64,000 nt of DNA from CAIWHR01 sp963726765 (GTDB taxonomy: Bacteria > Pseudomonadota > Gammaproteobacteria > Burkholderiales > Casimicrobiaceae): positions 1 to 64,000 of the forward strand of contig CAVSDH010000011.1 of the NCBI GenBank assembly GCA_963726765.1. Direction: 5' to 3'. Each line of letters begins with the position of its first letter. Position 1 is the first letter of the stretch. This document shows, one piece after another, positions 17,797 to 25,724 of the stretch. Made by a program: the position numbers and the translations under genes. Under the pieces are notes generated by a model, which was given only the letters and a program-made list of their open reading frames with translations, was not told the DNA's origin and searched no databases.

Positions 17797-19927
17797 TCAG
17801 ATCAGGCCGGCCCCGCGCGCCCACTTGTACTTCGCGCCCAGCACCATCACCGGCATCTCGGTCGAGTACGGATAGGCCGGGATGCCGTGGTCGAACAGGT
17901 ATTCGGCGGCCTCCTCGACTTCCACGTCGCCGGCGAGCGACACGACCACGGGCTTGTGTATTCCCTTCGCCTTCATCTCGTCGACGACCTCGACGATGAT
18001 CTTCGCGAAGACCATCGGCGGCGTCACGATCGTGTGCCAGTACCCGAGGATCAGCGAGTGGATCCGCGGGTCCTCGAGACCAAGCCGGACGGTGTTCTGG
18101 TAGGTCTTCGGCGGCTCACCGCCGGTGATGTCGACCGGGTTGCCGGCAGCGCCGAACGGCGGGATGAACTTTCGGAACGCCGCGTCGAGATCAGGCGGCA
18201 TTGCCATCAGCTTGAGGCCATTGTCCACGCATGCGTCCGACAGGAGCACGCCCGAGCCCCCGGCACCGGTGATGATGACGATGTTCTCGCCCTTCGGCGT
18301 CGGCAATACGGGAATGCCGCGTGCGTATTCGAGCAGCTCGCGCAGTGCCTTGGCGCGGATCACCCCCGACTGACGCAGCACGTCGTCGTAGATCCTGTCG
18401 TTGCCGGCGAGCGCGCCCGTGTGCGACGACGCGGCGCGCGCGCCCATGCTCGTGCGCCCCGCCTTCAGCATCACGACAGGCTTCTTCTTCGACACGCGCT
18501 TCGCCACCTCGGCAAATGCGCGGCCGTCCTTCAGGTCCTCGCAATGCTGCGCAATGATGTGCGTGTTGTCGTCCTGCTCGAAGAACGTGAGGAGGTCGTC
18601 CTCGTCGATGTCGGACTTGTTGCCGAGGCCGACGATCGCCGAGACGCCCATCTTCGCCGAGCGCGAGAAGCCGATGATGGCCATGCCGATGCCGCCCGAT
18701 TGCGATGACAGCGCGGCGTGGCCCTTGACGTCGTACGCGGTGCAGAACGTGGCGCAGAGATTCTTCCAGGTGTAGTAGAAGCCGTAGATGTTGGGCCCCA
18801 TCAGGCGGACGCCGTACTTCTCGCCCGATCGCCTGGATCTCCTTCTGTCCCTCGACGTTGCCGGTTTCGGCAAACCCGGACGGGATGAGCACCGCGCCCG
18901 GGATCTTCTTCTCGCCGCATTCCACCAGCGCGGCGGCGACGAACTTGGCGGGAATCGCGAATACGGCGACGTCGATCGCGCCCGGAACGTCCTTGACGCT
19001 CTTGTAGGCCTTGATCCCCATGATCTCGTCGGCGGACGGATTGATCGGATAGATCTTGCCTTTGTAGCCGCCGTTGATCAGGTTCTTCATCACCGAGTTG
19101 CCGATCTTGCCCGTCTCGCCCGAGGCGCCGATCACGGCGACCGCGTCGGGCTTCATGATCCGGTTCATGTCGCGGACGATGTCCTCGTGTTTCGGCCGGA
19201 AGCGCGCGGGCGGCGGGTTCCAGTCGACCACGATGCGCACGTCTGCCGCGGTCGCGCCCTTGTGGTCCGCGAACACCGGGTTCAAGTCCATCTCGGCGAT
19301 CTCGGGGAAATCGGCGACAAGCTGCGAAACGCTGCGGATCACTCCCGCAAGCGCCGCACGGTTGACGCCCTTCGCGCCACGCACGCCTTTCAGGATGTCC
19401 GCCGCCGCGATGCCGTCCAGCATCGACAGCGCATCGTCCTTCGACGCGGGCGCCAATCGGAACGTGATGTCCTTCATCACCTCGACCAGCACGCCGCCCA
19501 ATCCGAACGCGACCAGCTTGCCGAACGACGGGTCCGTCACCGCGCCTATGATCACTTCCTGACCGCCGCCGACCATCTGCTGGACCTGCACGCCCAGCAG
19601 GTCGGCCTTGCGGTCGTACTTCTTCGCGTTTGCCATGATCGTTGCGAAGCCCTTGCGCACGTCGGCGGCGTTCTTGACGCCGACCAGCACGCCACCGGCC
19701 TCCGTCTTGTGCAGGATCTGCGGCGACACGATCTTGAGCACGACGGGATAGCCCATCGCTGCCGCCAGCTTTGCCGCCTGCGCGGGCGATGTGGCGACGC
19801 CTTCCTTCGGCACCGGGATGCCGTACGCGTCGCAGACCGCCTTGCCTTCGGGTGCCGTCAGCGACGTGCGGCCGTCGGCTTTCGCGCGATCCAGAATGCG
19901 CCGGACTTCCTTCTTGTTGTTTGCCAT
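17797..19927 (-). pseudogene. NDP-forming acyl-CoA ligase (acetate-CoA ligase family), frameshifted
   Basis: ATP-grasp-type acyl-CoA synthetase of about 710 aa. Domain order from the N-terminus is: ATP-grasp (residues about 1-240, with PVVLKIVSPQILHKTEAGGV), CoA-binding Rossmann domain (MKPDAVAVIGASGETGKIGN), then the succinyl-CoA-ligase-like halves with ALSSQSGGIGMAI and SSHTGALAGND, whose His is the phospho-carrier candidate. ATG 19927 is preceded by AAAGGAAC. The frame breaks at CCC 18824-18826; dropping one base joins EIQAIG to EKYGVRLMGPNIYG. Lying next to frc, it could make acetyl-CoA, oxalyl-CoA or formyl-CoA; substrate unproven. Confidence 0.85.
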
Positions 19928-19982
19928 CGTCGTTCCTTTCGAATTCACATCCAGCGGCGCAGGGCGCCGCGTTCCGGAATGC

Positions 19983-21230
19983 TCAAATCACCTTTTCGGC
20001 GCGCAGCGCCGCGATGGCGTCCTTGCCGAAGCCGAGTTCGACCAGCACCTCGTCGGTGTGCTCGCCCAGCAGCGGCGAGCGCGTCACGTCGGTCGCGCTG
20101 TCCGACATCTTGATCGGGTTGCCGACCGACAGGTACTTGCCGCGCGTCGGGTGATCCACCTCGACGACGGTGCCGGTCTTGCGCAGCGACGGTTCCTCGG
20201 CGATTTCCTTCATCGACAGGATCGGACCGCAGGGAATGTCGTGCTTGTTGAGGATGTCCATCGCCTCGAACTTGGTCTTGGTCTTCGTCCATTCCTCGAT
20301 CTGCCCGAAGATCTCCATCAGGTGCGGCAGCCGGGCCTTGGGCGTGGCGTAGCGGGCGTCGGTGAGCCACTCGGGCTTTCCGATCACCTCGCAGATGTCC
20401 TTCCAGACGGGCGCCTGCGTGATGAAGTAGATGTACGCGTTGGGATCGGACTCCCAGCCCTTGCACTTGAGGATCCACCCGGGCTGCCCGCCGCCCGACG
20501 CATTGCCCGCGCGCGGCACCGCTTCGCCGAATTTGCCGTTCGGATATTGCGGATACTCCTCCATCACGCCGGTACGCGCGAGACGCTGCTGGTCGCGCAG
20601 CTTGACGCGGCACAGATTGAGGACGCCGTCCTGCATCGCGGCCAGGACTCGCTGCCCGCGGCCCGACGTGTTGCGCTGGTACAGCGCCGCGACGATCCCG
20701 AGCGCCAGGTGCAACCCCGTGCCGGAATCACCGATCTGCGCGCCGGTCACGAGCGGCGGGCCGTCGTCGAAACCCGTCGTCGACGCCGATCCGCCCGCGC
20801 ACTGCGCGACGTTTTCGTAGACCTTGCAGTCCTCGTACGGTCCCGGGCCGAAGCCCTTGACCGAGGCCATGATCATCCGCGGGTTGAGCTCCTGCACGCG
20901 TTCCCAGGTGAGTCCCATCCGGTCCAGCGCGCCCGGCGCGAAATTCTCGACCAGCACGTCGCAGTGACGCACCAGCGATTCGAGGATCGCCTTGCCCTTC
21001 GCGTGCTTGGCGTCGACGGTGATCGAGCGCTTGTTGTGGTTCAGCATCGTGAAGTAGAGGCTGTCCACGCCCGGAATATCGCGCAGCTGCCCGCGGGTGA
21101 TGTCGCCCTCGCCCGCGCGTTCCACCTTGATCACGTCGGCGCCGAGCCACGCCAGCAACTGCGTGCAGGTCGGGCCCGACTGCACGTGCGTGAAGTCCAG
21201 GATGCGGACGCCGTCCAACGCCTTACCCAT
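19983..21230 (-). CDS. frc: Formyl-CoA:oxalate CoA-transferase
   Basis: Class III CoA-transferase that moves CoA from formyl-CoA to oxalate, giving oxalyl-CoA and formate. The 415 aa length matches Frc of Oxalobacter and E. coli. The catalytic aspartate is D168 in VTGAQIGDSGTGLHLALG, and the flexible glycine loop that closes over the active site is visible as NASGGGQPGW (about residues 257-266). The N-terminal LDFTHVQSGPTCTQLLAWLG is also diagnostic. It is 55 nt upstream of the NDP-forming ligase and about 60 nt downstream of oxc on the same strand, so oxc-frc-ligase are likely one transcript. Confidence 0.95.
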   Translation of the reverse strand: MGKALDGVRILDFTHVQSGPTCTQLLAWLGADVIKVERAGEGDITRGQLRDIPGVDSLYFTMLNHNKRSITVDAKHAKGKAILESLVRHCDVLVENFAPGALDRMGLTWERVQELNPRMIMASVKGFGPGPYEDCKVYENVAQCAGGSASTTGFDDGPPLVTGAQIGDSGTGLHLALGIVAALYQRNTSGRGQRVLAAMQDGVLNLCRVKLRDQQRLARTGVMEEYPQYPNGKFGEAVPRAGNASGGGQPGWILKCKGWESDPNAYIYFITQAPVWKDICEVIGKPEWLTDARYATPKARLPHLMEIFGQIEEWTKTKTKFEAMDILNKHDIPCGPILSMKEIAEEPSLRKTGTVVEVDHPTRGKYLSVGNPIKMSDSATDVTRSPLLGEHTDEVLVELGFGKDAIAALRAEKVI

Positions 21231-21288
21231 CAGGTTCTCCCTTGCAATTCGTTGAATTCAAGAATGCAACGCCGACGTGCGATGGCCG

Positions 21289-23096
21289 TCAGGGTTTCTT
21301 CTTCGCGGTCGGATTGAGGCTCGTGATGCGGCCGCTTTCGGTGCCCGCTTTTTCGTCGATGACCGCGTTGATCAGCGTGGGCTTGCGCGAGCGAATCGCT
21401 TCATCCATCGCGGCGCGAAGCTCGGCCGGCGTCGTCGCCATCACACCCACGCCGCCGAACGCCTCCATCAGTTTCTCGTAGCGCGCGCCCTTGACGAACA
21501 CCAGGGGCGACGGATCCGGTCCGCCTGCCGCATTCACTTCATCGCCGCGGTAGACGCCGTTGTTGTTGAGGATCACGACGCACACGGGCAGGTTGTAGCG
21601 GCAGATCGTCTCGACTTCCATGCCGGAGAAACCGAAGGCGCTGTCGCCCTCGACCGCGATCACCTGCTCGCCGCTGACCACGGCCGCCGCGACGGAAAAG
21701 CCCATGCCGATCCCCATGACGCCCCACGTGCCGACGTCGAGGCGCTTGCGCGGCTTGTACATGTCCACGATGCTGCGCGTGTGGTCGAGCGCGTTCGCGC
21801 CCTCGTTGACGAGGATCGCGTCCGGATTCGCCTTGACGATGTCGCGAACGACGTTGAGCGCGCTGTGGTAGTTCATCGGCGTCGGGTTCTTCGCCAGCGA
21901 CTTCCCCCATCTTCGCGACGTTCTTGGTCTTGCGTTCCGCGATGGCGTCGAGCCACTCGGCGGGCGGCTTCGGCCAGTGTCGACCCGATGCGAGCCCAGC
22001 ATGGCCGAGACGCAGGACCCGATGTCGCCGACGACCGGCGCATCGATGCGGACGTTGCTGTCCGCCTCCTGCGGCGAGATGTCGATCTGGATGAACTTCT
22101 GGCCGCCCCATGCCTTGGCAGTTGGCGCCGCCCCAGGTCTTGCCCTTGCCGTGCGAAAGCAGCCAGTTGAGGCGCGCACCGACCACCATCACGACGTCGG
22201 CTTCCGGCAGCACGTAGGAGCGCGCCGCGCTTGCGGATTGGTCGTGCGTGTCGGGCAGGAGGCCCTTGGCCATCGCCATCGGCAGGTAGGGGATGCCCGT
22301 CCTTTCCACCAGTGCGCGGATATCCGCGTCGGCCCGGGCATAGGCCGCGCCCTTGCCGAGAATGATGAGCGGACGCTTGGCGCTTCTGAGCAGGTCGAGC
22401 GCGCGCTGCACGGCGTCGGGCGCCGGGATCTGGCGCGGTGCCGGATCGACGACCTTGATCAGCGAGTTCTTCCCCGTCTTGCGCGTCGATCGTCTGCGGG
22501 AACAGCTTGGCCGGCAGGTCGAGATAGACCCCGCCCGGACGCCCGGAGAGCGCCGCACGGATCGCGCGCGCCACGCCCACGCCGATGTCCTCGGCGTGCA
22601 GCACCCGGAACGCGGCCTTGGCATGCGGCTTCGCAATGGCGAGCTGGTCCATCTCCTCGTAGTCACCCTGCTGCAAGTCGACGATCTCGCGCTCGCTCGA
22701 GCCGCTGATGAGGATCATCGGAAAGCAGTTGGTCGTGGCGTTCGCGAGCGCCGTGAGTCCGTTGAGAAAGCCGGGGGCGGACACCGTGAGGCAGATGCCC
22801 GGCTTGCCCGTCATGAAGCCGGCGATCGATGCCGCATAGCCGGCGTTCTGTTCATGGCGAAACGAGATCACCCGCAAGCCCGAGGCCTGCAGCTTGCGCG
22901 TGAGATCGGTGATCGGGATGCCGGGCAGACCGAAGATCGTGTCGATGCCGTTGAGCTTGAGGGCCTCGATGACGAGCTGGAAACCGTCGGTTTCCGGTGC
23001 CGGGCGACTGATCTCGGCGCCGCCCGCCGTCTTCGGCGTGTCCTCGGCGGTCGTGGTGGCGGGCTTCGGGGGGGATTTCGTGGCGGCGTCTTGCAT
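21289..23096 (-). pseudogene. oxc: Oxalyl-CoA decarboxylase, four frame breaks as sequenced
   Basis: ThDP-dependent enzyme converting oxalyl-CoA to formyl-CoA and CO2. Segments of one Oxc protein occur in three frames: GFQLVIEALKLNGIDTIFGL and FRHEQNAGYAAS (N-terminus), PLIILGKGAAYARADADI, then FIQIDISPQEADSNVRIDA, PMNYHSALNVVRDIV and the ThDP motif VEGDSAFGFSGMEVETI. Breaks lie near 22480-22483, at CCCC 22106-22109, near 21976 and at CCCCC 21904-21908; three look like single-base insertions, one like a deletion. Repaired length is near the family norm of 570-600. The regular conservation across breaks argues for sequence error. It is transcribed away from the GntR gene. Confidence 0.9.
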
Positions 23097-23150
23097 GACG
23101 TTCTCCGTGATCGAGTTGCAACGGGGTCGCAGTTTTCTGTTATCTTGCGT

Positions 23151-23179
23151 AACGTATTTCGTATACCAGCGATTGTCAA
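23151..23179 (-). promoter_or_regulatory. Candidate oxc promoter with GntR-type operator inside
   Basis: On the minus strand a perfect -35 TTGACA (23179-23174) is followed after 17 nt by a weak -10 TACGTT (23156-23151), about 55 nt before the oxc ATG. The near-palindrome TCGTATACCA (23159-23168), with half-sites TNGTA/TACNA centred on GTATAC, sits between the two boxes. FCD-type GntR regulators often bind palindromes of this form, and repression from a site between -35 and -10 would be direct. The assignment is pattern-based only. Confidence 0.45.
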
Positions 23180-23192
23180 CGGATATTTTTCG

Positions 23193-23921
23193 ATGAATAA
23201 TCAGCCACTTGCATCAGGCGTCGAAGGGTCCGTTGGTGCGCCCGCGCTGGCGCTGAAGCGACTCAACGCCAAGGAGAGCTTCCGCGACCAGGCGTACGCG
23301 GCGCTGAAGCAGGCGATCCAGGATGCCGACATCTACGGCCAGCTGGAGGAGATCAGGCTCGACGAGCGGCAGCTGGGCGAGGCTCTCGGCGTAAGCCGCA
23401 CGCCGATCCGCGAGGCGATGACGCTGCTCGAGCAGGAAGGGTTCCTGCGGACGATGCCGCGGCACGGCGTTTTCATCGTCAGGAAGACGAAACGCCAGAT
23501 CATCGAGATGATCGAAATGTGGGCGGCGCTGGAGAGCATGGCCGCGCGGCTCGCGACGATCAATGCCTCCGACGAGGACATCGGCACGCTGCGCCACATG
23601 TTCGACGAGTTCCGCAGCGGGACGCCTGCGGAGCACATCGACGATTATTCGGATGCGAATATCGCGTTCCACCAGGCGATCATCCGGCTGTCGGGGTCGA
23701 ACCTGATGGGCAAGACGATCGAGAACCTGTTCATCCACGTGAGAGCGATCCGCAGAATGACGATTTCGCGCAGCGACCGCGCCGAGCGCTCGATCGTCGA
23801 CCACATGCGCATCATCGAGGCGCTCGAGCGTCGCGACACGGAGCTCGCGGAACGGCTCGTGCGGCAGCATTCCCTCGATCTCGCCGCGTACGTCGAGAAA
23901 CACTGCGATTTCCTGGACTAG
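23193..23921 (+). CDS. GntR-family regulator (FCD domain) of the oxalate locus
   Basis: A 242-residue FadR-type regulator: N-terminal winged HTH (residues about 30-95, with LDERQLGEALGVSRTPIREA and LEQEGFLRTMPRHGVFIV) and a C-terminal all-helical FCD ligand domain with metal-site-like spacing DYSDANIAFHQAII and VDHMRIIEALERRD. ATG 23193 begins MNNQPLASGVEG. It is divergent from oxc (96 nt between starts) and 10 nt upstream of the formate dehydrogenase genes on its own strand, so it probably controls both halves of the pathway. The effector could be oxalate, formate or a CoA ester; not determinable here. Confidence 0.88.
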   Translation: MNNQPLASGVEGSVGAPALALKRLNAKESFRDQAYAALKQAIQDADIYGQLEEIRLDERQLGEALGVSRTPIREAMTLLEQEGFLRTMPRHGVFIVRKTKRQIIEMIEMWAALESMAARLATINASDEDIGTLRHMFDEFRSGTPAEHIDDYSDANIAFHQAIIRLSGSNLMGKTIENLFIHVRAIRRMTISRSDRAERSIVDHMRIIEALERRDTELAERLVRQHSLDLAAYVEKHCDFLD

Positions 23922-23931
23922 GGGCGTTAAC

Positions 23932-25614
23932 GTGAACGACCGCGCGGTGATCGACACGTCGGGCATGCGCAAGCGCGGCCGGCTGAAGGGCAGGCAGGTC
24001 GATGCGCGGGCCGCCGCCGAGATCACCGCGCTGCTCGGAGACGCGCCGCGCCGGCGCGACCTGCTGGTCGAGCACCTGCACCGGGTCCAGGACCGGTTCG
24101 GCTGCATACGCGCCGCGCACGTGGTCGCGCTCGCCGCCGAGATGAAGCTCGCGATGACCGAGGTCTACGAGGTCGCGACGTTCTATCACCACTTCGACGT
24201 GATCGGCGACGACGCGCCCGCGCCGCCGCCTATCACCGTGCGCATCTGCGAAACGCTTTCCTGCGCGATGGCGGGCGCGGCGGCGCTGCACGCGACGGTC
24301 GCGAAGTCCGCCGGCGCGAACGTGCGCGTCATCGGCGCGCCCTGCATCGGCCGCTGCGAGCATGCGCCGGCCGCGGTCGTCGGCCACCGCACGATCGACC
24401 GCGCAACGCCGGAGGCAATCGCCAGGGCCCTCACCGATCGACGCCAGGACGCCGCAGTTCCGGAATACATCGACATCGCCGCCTACCGAAAGGCCGGCGG
24501 ATATGGGGCGCTCGCGGCATGCGCTGGCGGCGAGCGCACCGTCCTGTCCGTCCTCTCCGCCATGGAGGATTCCGGTCTCCGTGGCTTGGGCGGCGCCGGT
24601 TTTCCGGCGGGGCGCAAGTGGCGCATCGTGCGCGGCGAGCCGGCGCCACGGCTGATGGCCGTCAACATCGACGAAGGAGAGCCGGGAACGTTCAAGGACC
24701 GGCACTATCTCGAGCGCGACCCGCATCGCTTCATCGAAGGGATGCTGATCGCCGCGTGGGCGGCCGGCATCGACGAGATCTACGTCTATCTGCGCGACGA
24801 GTATGCGGCCTGCCGCGCGATCCTGACGAACGAACTCGCGGCGCTCGAAGCCGACCCGCCGTGCGTGCTGCCGAGGATCCACCTGCGCCGCGGCGCGGGC
24901 GCCTACATCTGCGGCGAGGAGTCGGCGATGATCGAGTCGATCGAGGGCAAGCGCGGGATGCCGCGGCTGCGGCCGCCGTATGTCGCGCAGGTGGGGCTGT
25001 TCGGTCGGCCCACGCTCGAGCACAACATGGAAACGCTGTACTGGGTGCGCGATATCCTGGAGAAGGGTCCGGCGTGGTTTTCCGGCTTTGGTCGCAACGG
25101 CCGCAAGGGGCTGCGTTCGTTCTCGGTGTCGGGGCGCGTCGCGCAGCCGGGCGTGCACGTCGCGCCCGCCGGCATCACGGTGCGCGAACTGATCGATGAA
25201 TTCTGCGGCGGCATGGTGCCTGGCCACGAGTTCTACGGATACCTTCCCGGCGGCGCGTCGGGTGGCATCCTGCCGGCGTCGATGGGCGACATCCCGCTCG
25301 ACTTCGACACGCTGCAGCCGCACGGATGCTTCATCGGCTCGGCCGCCGTCATCGTGCTGTCGCAGCGCGACCGCGCGCGCGACGCCGCACTCAACATGAT
25401 GCGGTTCTTCGCCGACGAATCGTGCGGACAATGCACGCCGTGTCGAGTCGGAACCGAGAAGGCGGTGGCGCTGATGGAGCGTGCAACGTGGGACACGGAG
25501 TTGCTCCTCGAGCTCTCTCAGGCGATGGCCGATGCGTCCATCTGCGGCCTGGGGCAGGCGGCGCCGAATCCGATCGCGTGCGTGATCAGGCATTTCCCAT
25601 CGGAGATCGCATGA
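23932..25614 (+). CDS. NAD-linked formate dehydrogenase, fused gamma/beta (NuoE-NuoF-like) subunit
   Basis: Electron-input/NAD-reducing part of a soluble molybdenum formate dehydrogenase. Residues about 1-170 form a NuoE-like thioredoxin-fold [2Fe-2S] domain (cysteines in CETLSC and CIGRCEH); residues about 180-560 are NuoF-like, with the NADH/FMN motif GLRGLGGAGFPAGRKW, GAYICGEESAMIESIEG and the [4Fe-4S] ligands ESCGQCTPCR plus a later CGLG. In Cupriavidus-type enzymes these are two genes (fdsG, fdsB); here they are one 560-aa protein. GTG 23932 has AGGGGCG upstream. The TGA overlaps the next ATG. Confidence 0.93.
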   Translation: MNDRAVIDTSGMRKRGRLKGRQVDARAAAEITALLGDAPRRRDLLVEHLHRVQDRFGCIRAAHVVALAAEMKLAMTEVYEVATFYHHFDVIGDDAPAPPPITVRICETLSCAMAGAAALHATVAKSAGANVRVIGAPCIGRCEHAPAAVVGHRTIDRATPEAIARALTDRRQDAAVPEYIDIAAYRKAGGYGALAACAGGERTVLSVLSAMEDSGLRGLGGAGFPAGRKWRIVRGEPAPRLMAVNIDEGEPGTFKDRHYLERDPHRFIEGMLIAAWAAGIDEIYVYLRDEYAACRAILTNELAALEADPPCVLPRIHLRRGAGAYICGEESAMIESIEGKRGMPRLRPPYVAQVGLFGRPTLEHNMETLYWVRDILEKGPAWFSGFGRNGRKGLRSFSVSGRVAQPGVHVAPAGITVRELIDEFCGGMVPGHEFYGYLPGGASGGILPASMGDIPLDFDTLQPHGCFIGSAAVIVLSQRDRARDAALNMMRFFADESCGQCTPCRVGTEKAVALMERATWDTELLLELSQAMADASICGLGQAAPNPIACVIRHFPSEIA

Positions 25615-25724
25615 GCGCGAAGGACGGAGCCAAGGTTCGAATGACCTGTCGGCGCACCGTTGCGCATGAGGTCGACCGCGCCGCGCATCGGATGCCGACA
25701 CGGGATATGGGGGCCGACGCATGA
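25611..25724 (+). CDS. 37-residue ORF coupled between formate dehydrogenase subunits
   Basis: A short frame starting MSAKDGAKVRMTCRRTV and ending MPTRDMGADA sits exactly between the beta and alpha subunit genes. Its ATG overlaps the upstream stop and its own TGA overlaps the alpha-subunit ATG, giving ATGA at both ends. It is very basic apart from the C-terminus and has no membrane segment or known motif. It may encode a small accessory peptide or simply serve to hand ribosomes from one cistron to the next. It is not the usual FdsC/FdsD. Protein-level existence is unproven. Confidence 0.4.
   Translation: MSAKDGAKVRMTCRRTVAHEVDRAAHRMPTRDMGADA

Noticed and set aside
20000..21230. Generic CaiB/BaiF CoA-transferase rather than Frc
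   Set aside because: D168 in GDSGTG, the GGGQ loop, 415-aa length and the adjacent oxc all point to formyl-CoA:oxalate transferase.
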